A stretch of DNA of 64,000 nucleotides from Aquarana catesbeiana (Eukaryota > Chordata > Amphibia > Anura > Ranidae), in contig NC_133333.1 of the NCBI RefSeq assembly GCF_042186555.1, forward strand, positions 216,878,022 through 216,942,021. Reading direction: 5' to 3'. Positions 35,394 through 45,675 of the stretch are shown here, in pieces (position 1 is the first letter of the stretch; every line of letters starts with the position of its first letter). A program made the position numbers and the translations under genes. The notes under the pieces were generated by a model. That model saw nothing but the letters and a program-made list of their open reading frames with translations, did no database searches and was not told where the DNA came from.

Positions 35394-37550
35394 ATGTTGC
35401 GTATACGTACTCCTCGTAGAATTCGTGCTGTGCAGGGGCTTGGTGTTGGGGTCCTGACCTTGACACAAGTCCAGTCCATGAACAGGGTGGGGAGGAGTTC
35501 ATGGACCAAGAATTGGTTGCTTCAGCGTGACCAGGTCTCTCATATGCCTTTGCTCCATGAGATCCGTGAGAATAATCCTGATGATTTCAGGAACTTTCTC
35601 CGGATGACGGACCCCGTATTTCACCGTTTGTTGGCTTCGCTGACCCCCTATATCAGCAGGCAGGATACCTGCATGAGGCAAGCCATCACTCCGGAGCAGA
35701 GGCTAGTTGCTACCCTGCGGTACTTGGCGACAGGGAGAAGCCCGCAGGACCTCAAGTTCTCGACAGGCATCTCCCCCCAGGCTCTGGGGATCATAATCCC
35801 AGAGACCTGTTCTGCCATCATCCAGGTCCTGCAGAAGGAGTATATGAAGATAAGATTTTTATCCTTTAATATCACATTTTATTGTATTTAATGTTTGATA
35901 ATATATTGTATTTCTTTCCTCGTTCCCTAATTACCATGATTGTAATATGCTGTGAATGTTCCCTTTGTCCTCATGCATGCTGGAATTTTTTTTTTTTCTC
36001 CTTCATACATATTTGCCTTCACTTACCTCCCCAGCATGCTCTCCTGGCCCTATATTCACATCATGTAGTCACTTAACAATGTATTTTATCAGCTCCATAG
36101 TAGTGCTTTACCCCAAACACCCCTAAAATGTTTAGAAATCTGATTTGTGCATTAAATCCAGGCAGAGTGCCAGAGGCTTTTTTTTGTGGTGTTCCCAAAT
36201 CATTTTTAACCCTTCCCCCAACTGCTAAGTCAGCTGATCCCAATTCTCTATCTATCCTCAATCATCTATCTGCTGACTTTGCCAAACCCATACAAACTAT
36301 ACCCACCTCTTTTGTGGTCAGATGTATGGATGAATTCCCCAAAGCATGTAGTGCAAGGGCCTGCCTGAATACTTTCAAATGGTACTGTTTAAAGTTTTTG
36401 TATCCTATTATTATCTTGCTAGGTAATAGCAGAATGTCCAAATGTGCTCAAATGTGTACAGTGTGTATTTATATCTTTGTATTATGACACTTCTTACCTG
36501 TCCAGTGGTCTGCCAATAGTGTAACAAAGGAGGGGCTGTTCCAAGTAATACCCATTATTTAGGCATTCATCTCTCAATGAAGTGGAGAGGGTTACCTGTC
36601 CAAGATCCCCCCCTATAATGTTAGAAATGGCCCATGAGAGGGGGGGGATATGATAGGTGTACCTTATACTTTGGTGTTGTAAAATTCCCCTTAATAAATG
36701 TTATCTGGATGTTGGCCAAGAATGTTTGTTTCTAATCTGCTTTCCATGTTTGTGCAAAAATACTAATTTATTTTTGTTTTCCTCAAAAGTTTCCTTCCAC
36801 GCCACAGGAATGGCAGACTGTGGCCTCCCACTTTGCCCAGCGGTGGGACTTTCCTAACTGCGGAGGGGCAGTTGATGGGAAACACGTCCACATCGTCTCA
36901 CCACCCAACTCGGGGTCGTACTATTATAATTACAAGGGGTTCAATAGTATTGTGATGTTGGCGGTGGTGTCGGCTAATTATGAGTTCCTGTATGTGGACG
37001 TGGGGAAGAATGGCCGGCTGTCCAATGGTGGAGTCATCGCCCAGACGGAGTGTTTTACAGGCGTCTCCAGAATGGCAGCTTGGACTTGCCACCTCCAGAA
37101 GAGAATGTGGAAGGACTCCCATTCGTCTTCGTTGCGGATGAAGCATTTGCGCTGGGGGACCATCTTATGCAGCCATTCCCGATGAGGACCCTCACCCCGG
37201 AACAGAGGGTTTTTAATTACCGGCTGGCCAGAGCCAGAAGAGTGGTGGAGAACACATTTGGAATCATGGCCAGCCGGTTCCGCCTATTTCTTACACCCAT
37301 CCATATGGCAGAGTATAAACTGAATCATATAATCCTGGCGTGCTGTGTTCTACATAACTTTTTACGGCAACATTCTGCCAACTATGCTGGCTCAGTTGGG
37401 CCCGAGGCCGGAATTATAAATGAAACAACCCTGACGGCGCTTGAAAGTAGCCGTCCTGGCTTGCCCTCCCTGAGTGCCAGTGATGTCCGGCTAAGATACC
37501 TTGAGTTCTTTGCGGGTAGGGGGGCCATCAATATGCCAGACAATTTGTGA
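35394..37550 (+). pseudogene. Harbinger transposase (HARBI1-like), frameshifted
   Basis: A Harbinger transposase excises and reinserts the element with a DDE nuclease. Exon 1 (35,394-35,849, 152 codons) holds the N-terminal region with TPEQRLVATLRYLATG. Exon 2 (36,790-37,550) holds the nuclease: first Asp in VDGKHV (codon 36,874), second Asp in FVADEAF (37,137), Glu in VVENTFG (37,248). Both exons are in phase 0. Two defects are seen: the intron donor reads AAG|ATAAGA instead of GTAAGA, and a 2-nt insertion near 37,050, within GAGTGTTTTACAGG, shifts the frame between the first and second Asp. Without the defects the length (~400 residues) would be normal. An AATAAA-type signal follows at about 37,560. 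Confidence 0.9.
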
Positions 37551-37689
37551 AACCTTGATCAAATAAAAAAAATTAAGCAAATCTTTGGTGACATTTACTG
37601 CTTGTGTTTGTTTTAGCTGACCCTGACCGAAATGTGGTGAGTCCTGAAAATGGCGTGATTGTGTAACCTTATACAAAGCACTGTTGGTT

Positions 37690-37790
37690 GTTATTTACTA
37701 AAGGCAAATACACTTTGCACTACAAGTGCACTTGAAAATGCACTGAAACTGCACTTGTAGTGCAAAGTGGATTTGCCCTTAGGAAATAAC
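37690..37790. repeat. 101-bp hairpin inside the Harbinger
   Basis: GTTATTTACTAAAGGCAAAT pairs with ATTTGCCCTTAGGAAATAAC, and CACTTTGCACTACAAGTGCA with its complement, giving ~41-bp arms and an ~19-nt loop. It resembles a miniature of the TTTACTAAAGG MITE family. It lies just after the transposase gene. Confidence 0.8.
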
Positions 37791-38146
37791 ACCCATTGTC
37801 ACAGAAAGCAGCAATTACATCACCACAAAAGTGTTGTAGCATTGAGACAATAATCCACAAATTCTTGATTAACAATCTTTTTAATACCTGCACAATCACA
37901 TGTGCATTTAGAAAAGGTTTTTAAAACAAACCAACATGTTTGTTGTATAACAATTTTTGGGGTGGCATTATCAAAAATAGAAATGTCCATTTAAGATAAA
38001 ACAGGCATGTGTAAAACCAACAAGAAAGACACAAATCTTGAACTTACAAAGTTCACATATGGTAAAACTTGAAGGCAATATCAGACATGAGTATTTAGGA
38101 ACTGTGTTTGATATTGCGTTCAGATGGGGTGAAGTCACCCCAGGAA

Positions 38147-38368
38147 AAGCCAAATTTTGAAGATGCACACCAATTTACGAATGTCAACATGTGCTAGCCG
38201 CCATCACGGGGGATCAAGGGACGTGTTTTGGGGGAGCAACCCCTTCCTCTCAGCTAGTTTATTATTGAGGAAGGGGTTGCACCCCCAAAACGCGTCCATT
38301 GATCTCCTGTGATGGCAGATAGCACATGTTGGCACACTGTGTGCATCCTCAAAATTTGGCTTTTCTAA
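38147..38368. repeat. ~220-bp palindrome between the convergent Harbinger genes
   Basis: The arms are about 100 nt. GAAAAGCCAAATTTTGAAGA on the left matches the complement of the right end, and the inner parts carry GGGGGAGCAACCCCTTCCTC and its counterpart. The loop is about 17 nt (TCAGCTAGTTTATTATT). It lies between the 3' ends of the transposase (+) and Myb-like (-) genes. Confidence 0.85.
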
Positions 38369-38429
38369 ACATCGCTAAAACATTTTTAACATTGTAGCGT
38401 ACAAAAAAACAAAGCGATTTGGAGGGGTT

Positions 38430-39737
38430 TTAAACTCTCCCCAAAACATCAATGATGTTATTATTTTTTTGAATAACATCATTGATGTTTTTCTTGATGT
38501 TTTCCAAAGCTAAATTACCCCCCATGATCTCCCCAATCAGGATCTGTGCACTTTCAGAGGTGAAATGCCCTGGATCCACAACATCACGATCACCTAAAAA
38601 GAGAGAAAACCAAAAAAAAACAGGTATTATAAATATGCCGGCATCCATCTCTTACCTGAGTCTGTGTTTGCAGACACTCACCTGTTGTGGTGACTAGTTC
38701 CACAACGTCTTCTTCCTCCTCCTGCTCTTCTTGGGTTGGGGGTATTTCCCCTTCTTCCCGAGGTGGGGGGTCTGTGGTCTCCTCGGATGAGGGGTGTCCT
38801 CCGAGTCTTTTCTCCCCTATGTAAAACAAAAATGGTATACTTAGCACACAGATATTTGATGGCCGAAATATAAAGATGAAACATTGCTTGGAAGTGTGGT
38901 ACAATTGTCTATTTTGGCAGAGTTCCAAGATGTAGCATTTTTATTGTCCGTTGTCAAGCTTCAAGACTTTACCTGTCTTGTACAAGCTTCACAGATGGAG
39001 ACCCCCCTATATTATACACTGGAGCACCTGTGTGGGGCCCCGTACTAAAAAAGGGTGTTCTGGTGTCCCACACTAGTGCTCCAGCGTCCAGATGTGAAAA
39101 CAGCTGCTGAGTGTCCTCTCCTTACACAGAATCTAGTTTGCATTTCATTCTAGTCACAAACCCATCTACACAACCAAATATTTTTCATACAAGTAGGCCC
39201 TAAAAAATGTGGGCAAATGCATATGGCCTAAACAATGGTGTTTTATAGGCCGAAAGAAAAATGTTTGATACGAACGAATAATGGGCCCATGAACATGAAA
39301 GTTGCCATTTTAAACTGTACAACACTTAAGAAAAGCACATGGAGCAGCACGAATGTAATAAAGACAAAAAGAATAGGAACACAGCACAACTACTTACTTT
39401 TTTGCAGCACTCTCCGGATCTTTCTGTACTGCTCGGGGTCTCTTAATTTCAGGTCCGACCACCGGTTCCTGAGCTGATCTTTCAATCGTCGTACCCCGAA
39501 ATTCCGGTGCAGACTTTTGACCACTTTCGCCATGATCTTGGCCTTTCTGATATTGGGGTTGGGGAAAGGTCCATACTTTCCATCATAGTCGGCCTTCTTC
39601 AGGATGTCGACCATCTCCAACATCTCCCCAAAGGACATATTTGAGGCCTTAAATCGCCTCCTCCTGGATCGGGACGTTTCCGGATCCAGGCTTTCCTCCT
39701 TGCTATAATTAGCATGCACCTGCTCTGACTCCGCCAT
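38430..39737 (-). CDS. Harbinger Myb/SANT-like protein, 3 exons, intact
   Basis: In Harbinger elements a Myb-like partner binds element DNA and helps bring the transposase into the nucleus. Proposed exons: 39,737-39,398, 38,816-38,682 and 38,593-38,430, with donors GTAAGT and GTGAGT, acceptors AG, and all junctions in phase 1. The product is ~212 residues with no stop or frameshift. A basic patch (SRSRRRRFK, ~22-30) precedes a Myb_DNA-bind-like trihelix (FGEMLEMVDILKKADYDGKYG to LKDQLRNRWSDLK, ~36-98). An acidic, proline-rich linker (EEGEIPPTQEEQEEEEDVVEL) follows, then an amphipathic C-terminal helix (ENIKKNINDVIQKNNNIIDVL). The start MAESEQ is the first in-frame ATG, facing the shared promoter region. 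Confidence 0.85.
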
Positions 39738-40027
39738 GTGCTCTTCACCCGCTGCGCCGAACGAAAAGGGGTGGGGAATAGACTAGAAAGAACATCAGGG
39801 GCGGGCGGAGTTACACGCATGCGCAGTGTGTATAAAGCGTAACACGCGTGCGTAGTACGTACGATCTGTGAGCGGAGGAAGGAGTATCGGAGGCGCCGAT
39901 CGTGATAACGAAAATAAGAGCCAAACTTGGGCCTATACTGCTTCTAGATTGAGGCCTATATTGTAACTAGATTAGGAGAGATTTGCCTGACATTAGGGTT
40001 TGTCTTGTGTCTTGAAGTGAAAATGAC
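39738..40027. promoter_or_regulatory. Divergent promoter region of the Myb-like and MADF genes
   Basis: This ~290-bp, CpG-richer spacer separates two genes transcribed outward. It holds GTGTATAAAGCG (about 39,827-39,838), a possible TATA box for the plus strand, and CG-rich words such as CGCATGCGCAGTG. Promoter activity is inferred from layout only. Confidence 0.45.
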
Positions 40028-41029
40028 ATGTTCAGGGAGCTGCCTTGTCTGCGGCAGATAAACCACCCACATTTTAAGAACCAAACAAAGAGGAAGGCAG
40101 CACTGGATCAATTGCTGGAAATTGTGAAGCAGGTGATCCCCAGGGCAGACACCACCTATTTGAAGATCCTAATTGGTGGCCTGAGGAGCACTTATCTAAG
40201 GGAGCACAAGAAGGTCCAGGATTCGCAGAGATCCGGAGCAGCAGATGACATCTATGTCCCCAGTATGTGGTACTATGACAGGCTGCATTTTATGGCAGGC
40301 CAGACTGAACCCAGGTCATCACTCTCCAGTCTTCCTTCAACGCTTCCTTCCCCCCCAGCTGAGGCTTCTGACGCCCAACCTGGGCCTTCCAGGCAGCAAC
40401 ATGTGGAGGAGCCCAGCTTGAGCCAGGTATAGCATTCCTCTAAATAGTTCAGGTTGTCCAATCAATGATGGTAACTAGATGTTAGTTTGGAGTACTAATT
40501 TATGTTTGGGATTGATGGTGCAGAAACTAAAACCATGTCCCTTTTTCATACACAGGGAAGTCTCAGCCAGGAGGTGGCCGGGCCGAGCAGGCTGCCTGAT
40601 ATCCAGGTCCCTCCCCTACACCCGCAAAGAGAAAGTGGCAGGAAGAGGAGTACCCTAGAGGAGGCTGCCATAGGTCTCTTTTGGAAGGCTATAGAGGCCC
40701 TGACAGCCCCCCACACTGTGGAGGAGGACTTTGCTGGCATAATTGCCTGTAAAATGCAGCGGATGGAGGAGGGCCAACAACTCATGTGTGAGTCATTAAT
40801 GTTGGAAGCTCTCAATAAGGGGTTGAGGGGCCAAATAACATCTGCTACCCACATTTGTGACCTCACACATGGTCCTCCTCCTCCTCCTCCAGGTCCTTCT
40901 ACTTCTCCTCCTCCTCCTCCAGGTCCTACTAGTCCTCCTCCTCCTCCAGGTTCTACTCCTCCTCATGCCACATCTCCAACAGCAGAGCCACAGCTGGGAA
41001 GGAAGCGTGGAAAGAAGACCAGAAAGTGA
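40028..41029 (+). CDS. MADF-like protein, third gene of the Harbinger
   Basis: MADF domains are Myb-related DNA-binding modules. Exon 1 (40,028-40,426, phase 0) gives FRELPCLRQINHPHFKNQ..., a MADF pattern ending SMWYYDRLHFM (~1-90). Exon 2 (40,556-41,029) follows donor GTATAG and acceptor ACACAG, also phase 0, for ~290 residues with no stop. Further on lie a BESS-like helical stretch (EEDFAGIIACKMQRMEEG), a proline-rich block (repeated PPPPPGPTSP-type units) and a basic tail (GRKRGKKTRK) that may act in nuclear import. The MADF domain seems to lack its first few residues; an upstream exon is possible, since the frame is open only to 40,016. The tail is encoded by an antisense duplicate of exon 1. 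Confidence 0.75.
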
Positions 41030-41222
41030 TGACCCTGGGTCCAGTCTGGTCTGGCAAAAGATGCAGCCTCTTGTGGTACCACAGCCTGGGGACACAGATG
41101 TCATCTGCTGCTTTCCGGATCTCTGGGACTTCTGGACCAGACTGCACTCCCTTACATATGGACTCCTCAGGCCACCAATTTTGATGTTAAAGAATTGATG
41201 TCTGCCCTGGGGGTCCAAGGCT
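40139..41222. repeat. Inverted duplication of MADF exon 1
   Basis: 40,139-40,367 and 40,985-41,222 are inverted copies. AATTGGTGGCCTGAGGAG, AGATCCGGA, GCAGATGACATCT and AAGGAAGCGT appear in one and, as complements, in the other. Similarity by eye is about 80%. The second copy covers the last ~15 codons and the 3' flank of the gene. Confidence 0.85.
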
Positions 41223-41548
41223 TCGCTAATTTCTGCTGTTTCTCCAGTGTTGCCTCCCTCTTTGTTTGGTTCTGAGCACTTAATAAAGGATTTTTGGTTT
41301 CAATTATACTCTCCTATGTGTGTTTTCCTTCAAAAAGGACAGTTTGTTTGTGAGGAGGCAGGTACATTTCTAGAGTACAATGTGAAATTAACAAGGGACA
41401 CCAACACCAAACAATCTCCTTGAGATTAAATAATATAAGATATCAATGGTGTTGTGGTAACTTGACACACAAAACACACACAAAAATATTCTGGAGTAAA
41501 ACTAAAAATAAAATAAAACAAAGATCAGCCTTGGAAAAAATACAAACC

Positions 41549-41624
41549 TAAAAAAAAAAAAAAAAAAAAAAAATGCCTTTAAAAAAAAACAAAAAAAAAC
41601 AAAAAAAAAAAAATTTTTATAAAT
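41549..41624. repeat. A-rich low-complexity tract
   Basis: Runs of A broken by single C, G or T over ~75 bp, downstream of the MADF gene. No gene content. Confidence 0.8.
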
Positions 41625-41847
41625 AATAAAGAAAGAAGTTTGTGTTAAGTCTGTGTGAATATGAGCAGCAAAACTACTTCATTTTTCTCACATTATAAAG
41701 AAGAAGAGAGTGCGCTGTATTAAACCATTTTTAACATTGCACCGTGATGAAAGTGTTGTATCCATTGCGAACGCTAAGTTTACCAGACCGAGCTGTTCCG
41801 TCTCAGAATTTCTTCTGAGCATGTGTGGCACTTTGTGCGTCGGAACA

Positions 41848-42608
41848 TGACCGATGCCCGGGGGGGCGATGACCACCGGGCACCCGTGATCGCTCGTGAC
41901 AGAGCGAGACTGGGATCTGTGTGTGTAAACACACAAATCCCGGTTCTTTCAGGGGAGTAGAGACAAATCGTGTGTTCATACTAATTATGGGCACCGGTCT
42001 CTCTCTCCTCCTAGACAGTCCCATCCCCCCTACAGTTAGAACACACTTAACCCCTTTATCGCCACTTAGTGTTAACCCCTTCCCTGCCAGTGACATTTAT
42101 ACAGTAATCAGTGCATTTTATAGCACTGATCGCTGTATAATTGTCAATGGTCCCAAAAATGTGTCAAAAGTGTCAAATTTGTCCGCCACAATATCGCAGT
42201 CCCGATAAAAAAATCGCAGATCAACGCCATTTCTAGTAAAAAAAATAATAATAATAAAAATGCCATAAATCTATCCCCTATTTTGTAGACGCTATAACTT
42301 TTGCGCAAACCAATCAATATACGCTTATTGCAATTTTTTATTACCAAACATATGTAGAAGAATACATATTGGCCTAAACTGAGGAAAAAATTAGTTTGGG
42401 ATATTTATTATAGCAAAAAGTAAAAGATATTGTGTTTTTTTCAAAATTGCCGCACTTCTTTTGTTAATAGCTCAAAAAAAAGGATGTAAATTTTGTGTGG
42501 GTACAGCATCGAACGACCGCGAATTGTCAGTTAAAGCTGTGCAGTGCCGTATCGCAAATAATGGCCTGGTCATTGAGCAGCCAAATCTTCCGGGGGTGAA
42601 GTGGTTAA
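41848..42608 (+). mobile_element. TTAA element, family B, copy 2, left end missing
   Basis: It matches 16,200-17,049: CCGGGCACCC, GATCTGTGTGTGTAAACACA, CTGATCGCTGTATAA and CAAACCAATCAATATACGC. It ends GGGGTGAAGTGGTTAA (TTAA 42,605-42,608). It begins abruptly where the Harbinger stops, so both have lost their facing termini. Confidence 0.75.
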
Positions 42609-43739
42609 CACCACCCTCTGATAGGAATAACATGCCAACCGCTGTGATGATTTGGTCCTGTCACTATTCCTTGCTGAATGACAGCTTTTATGCTGACAGG
42701 TGGTTTGTAAACAAAGGTGTGGGGATGATGGCTAATGTCAGTGATCATAAAAGGTCGTGGCCATATGCTCAAGTAATTCCAGCAAAAAAAATTTCTCTGC
42801 AGGTTTAGAATCTCTGTCAGGTTTTTACTGCAGTGTGCACCCATTTGGGAGCTTACCAATCAATTATTGTCTCTCTGACACATGGTAAAGAAAATTACAA
42901 GAATATTCAGATTTTTACTTTTTTTTTTTTTTTTTTTTTAACTATGACCGGCTCACTTCAAAGTAAATTTGATACAAACCTCCAAAATTTAAACTCAGCA
43001 ATAATAATAAAAATGATATAGTCTGAGGTTAACGTCAACAACAAGATCATTTATTCATAGGGGGCGCAGATGGGGCAAAAATCAGGACAGTCAAGATTTA
43101 CATATATCTACAGATCAATATAACGTGGTTTTCACTAAAGGTAATCCCAGTGTAGTTTTTATCATTTACTCAGTGTGAATGACCCAGGTTTACTTTAAAG
43201 TCAAATAATGAAAACTGTAGGCGTGGATTATGGAAAACTAGGAGATAACTGGAGTTTACCCTTAATACTAGTAGTTTTCCTGACAAAGTGATCTATGATT
43301 TGGTACTAAGCATGCGTCTTGATAAATCACAAAGGTCTTGCTTTCTGTTATAAGGCACAGCTGTTATGAAACCTGAGCTAGCTTTGAAAGTGTTCATATA
43401 TCTAGACATTGACGGGAGGATGAAGGCAATAAAAAGCCCTTTAAAATCCTTCCTTGGCTTAACCAGCCCAGTTATAATATTTAGTAATTTGAGCTTTGTT
43501 TGCATTACTGTGTGTTTTGAACGATAGTGTTCAATCGTTTTTGAAGAGAAAATTCATTGATCATTGAAGAGCAGTAATTAGTGTTTACGGTGTACAGGTT
43601 ACACTACAATACTTAAACATCCTGATGGATGATAAAACTTAAATATATTACATTGCTGGTAATCATTTAATTTATACTTATGGTTTAATGTCACCCACAA
43701 ACATAACTGCTATACAATTTGATTGTCATTTTAAATTAG
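42609..43739. other. Unassigned spacer
   Basis: No coding signal. A T-run lies at about 42,920-42,940. Confidence 0.4.
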
Positions 43740-43940
43740 GATTGTAATCAGTGTTTCTAATAATACTGCCATTATCATGACTTGACGAAGACAGAAGAAT
43801 GGGATAGACAGACCAAAGGGTTGGAGTACAAAAGTATTTATTGCATTAAAATGGTTAAAGGGAAATCTGCATCCAACACGTTTCTGGAATTTAAGAGTGC
43901 TCCCTTTATCAGGGTGGAGGATATAAATGGAAAACCAAAA
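43740..43940 (-). mobile_element. Penelope-like terminal remnant with hammerhead-like core
   Basis: Minus strand 43,915-43,868 reads CTGATAA (consensus CTGATGA), a possible stem GGGA/TTCC, AGAAAC and GTGTT at the cleavage position. TATTTATTGCATTAAAA nearby resembles Penelope 3' regions. Family assignment rests on these motifs alone. Confidence 0.4.
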
Positions 43941-44062
43941 AGTGGTCTCTGAGTGTTGGAAGGATTTTGAGTGTAGTGTGCAGGCACGCTCATTGGCAGC
44001 TATTAGTTGCATCCTTCAAACTGCATGCACAATGCCTTGTAAAAGATAGCTGTTAACAACTT

Positions 44063-44328
44063 GGGGTTGATTTACTAAAGGCAAATTGACTGTGCACTTT
44101 GCAAAGTGCAGTTGCACTCTACAAGAGCAGTTGCTCCAGAGCTTAGTAAATGAGCAGAAGCTCTGCTGACTTCCATCATCACGTGCAAGCAAATATGCAG
44201 TTTTTTTATTTTCCTTTGCATGTGATTGGGTTTTCTTTGCAAAGTGAAGCTTTACCTCATTTACTAAGCTCTGGAGCAATTGCACTTCGCAAAGTGCACA
44301 GTCTAGTTGCCTTTAGTAAATCAACCCC
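44063..44328. mobile_element. TTTACTAAAGG-family MITE, copy 1
   Basis: GGGGTTGATTTACTAAAGGC is mirrored by GCCTTTAGTAAATCAACCCC. Inner GCACTTTGCAAAGTGCA and GAGCTTAGTAAATGAG words are also inverted. 266 bp, non-coding. Confidence 0.85.
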
Positions 44329-44639
44329 CTTGTGTTCATCTAGTGTAAAAGGCAACCAAAACATTTTTTAACATCTGGTTAGTTAAGATTGTGGAATGAA
44401 AATTAGAAGTACAGTCATGGTCATCAATAATATGCTGATCAATTTATATTTATACTATTTTTATCGCTTGAATTGTACTCCTTGCTGGTCATTGGAAATT
44501 ATTGTGTTATTGTTATTGTATATTATTGTGATCACTGGATCTGTATAATGGGATGATCACTGGATATGTCTAATATATTACTAAGTAGACATAGTATATT
44601 ACTAATATATGTCTACTATTACTAATATTACTAAGAGCT
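44329..44639. other. AT-rich spacer with small internal repeats
   Basis: 44,560-44,640 repeats TATTACTAA, TAGACATA and ATATGTCTA in mixed orientation. No gene. Confidence 0.5.
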
Positions 44640-45655
44640 TCTAGATACTGAAAGAAATTGGAATATCAGACCACCTCATCTGTCTTCTAAAAAATTTGTA
44701 TGCAAGTAAATAATTATCAGTTAGAACAGGACACGGAACAATTGACTGGTTCAAAATTGAGAAAGGAGTGCGGCAAGGATGTATATTGTCACCCTACTTA
44801 TTTAACTTATATGCAGAGTACATCATGCGAAATGCCAGGTTGGACGAATCACAAGCCAGAATTAAGATCGCCGGGAGAAATATCAACTACCTGAGATATG
44901 CAGATGATACCACACTAATGGCAGAAAGTGAAGAAGAACTAAAGAGTCAACTAATGAAGGTGAAAGAGGAGAGCGCAAAAGTTAGCCTGAATTTGAACAT
45001 TAAGAAAACGAAGATCATGGCAACTGGTCCCATTGCTCCTTGGCAAATCGGAGAAGAAATGGAAACAGTGACAGATTTTATCTTCCTAGGCTCCAAGATC
45101 ACAGCAGATGGTGACTGTAGCCATTAAATTAAGAGATGCTTGCTTCTGGGGAGGAATACAAACCTAGACAACATTATAAAAAGCAGAGACATTACCCTAC
45201 CGACAAAGTGCCATATAGTCAAAGCTATGGTATTTCCAGTATTAACCTATGGCTGTCAAAGTTGGACAATAAGGAAGGCTGAACGCGAAGATTTTATGCT
45301 TTTGAACTATGGTGTTGGAGAAGACTCTTGAAAGTCTGTTAGATGGCAAGAAGATCAAACCAGTAAGTCCTGAAGGAAATCAACCCTGAATATTCACTGG
45401 AAGGACAGATCCTGAAGCTGAAAGTCGAATACTTTGGTCACCTAATGTGAATAGAGGACCCATTGGAAAAGACCCCGATGCTGGGAAACATGAAAGGAAA
45501 AAAGAGAAGAGGACGAAAGAAAACAAGATGGATAGATAGCATCTTTGAAAAAATTAACATAAAGTTAAGCAAGCTCCGGGAGGCAGTGGAGGACAGAAAA
45601 GCCTTGCGCACTGTAGTCCATGAGGTCATGGAGAGTCAGACACGACTAAACAACT
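44640..45655 (+). pseudogene. BovB-like reverse transcriptase C-terminal part
   Basis: The reading pieces follow the BovB order: IEKGVRQGCILSPYLFNLYAEYIM (motif B, ~44,755-44,825), the catalytic LRYADDTTLMAESEEEL (~44,892-44,940), LNIKKTKIMATGPI, TDFIFLGSKITADGDCSH (45,075-45,126), then a stop. Then comes LGRNTNLDNIIKSRDITLPTK, AMVFPVLTYGCQSW (to 45,270), and the terminal KLREAVEDRKALRTVVHEVMESQTRLNN (45,573-45,657) in pieces. Stops and frameshifts make it non-functional. I chose BovB over L1 because of the C-terminal block and tail. Confidence 0.85.
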
Positions 45656-45675
45656 GAACAACTGAACAACAACAG
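44640..45675 (+). mobile_element. BovB/RTE-type LINE, 5' truncated
   Basis: It has the last third of an RTE-clade ORF and a characteristic short tail: GAGTCAGACACGACTAAAC followed by AACTGAACAAC repeats at 45,635-45,675. This is the terminal pattern of BovB-like elements. A truncated start with an intact 3' end fits target-primed insertion. Confidence 0.85.

Larger units (their letters stand above)
34914..41848 (+). mobile_element. Harbinger DNA transposon with three genes, right end lost
   Basis: The left tip TGCGCCGTACACACGGTCGG follows TTA (34,911-34,913) and has the inner inverted motif of the TWA-flanked MITEs. It encodes, in order, a DDE transposase (+), a Myb/SANT-like protein (-) and a MADF-like protein (+). 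The right part runs to TTTGTGCGTCGGAA at about 41,847 and is then cut off by a family-B TTAA element that lacks its own left end. Harbinger/PIF elements usually have two genes, so the third is notable. Confidence 0.8.

Noticed and set aside
40796..41218. Separate minus-strand gene opposite the MADF gene
   Set aside because: It is the antisense exon-1 duplicate followed by the complement of the proline-rich repeat.
44640..45675. Assignment of the LINE to L1
   Set aside because: The C-terminal block and the CACGACTAAAC tail fit BovB/RTE, not L1.
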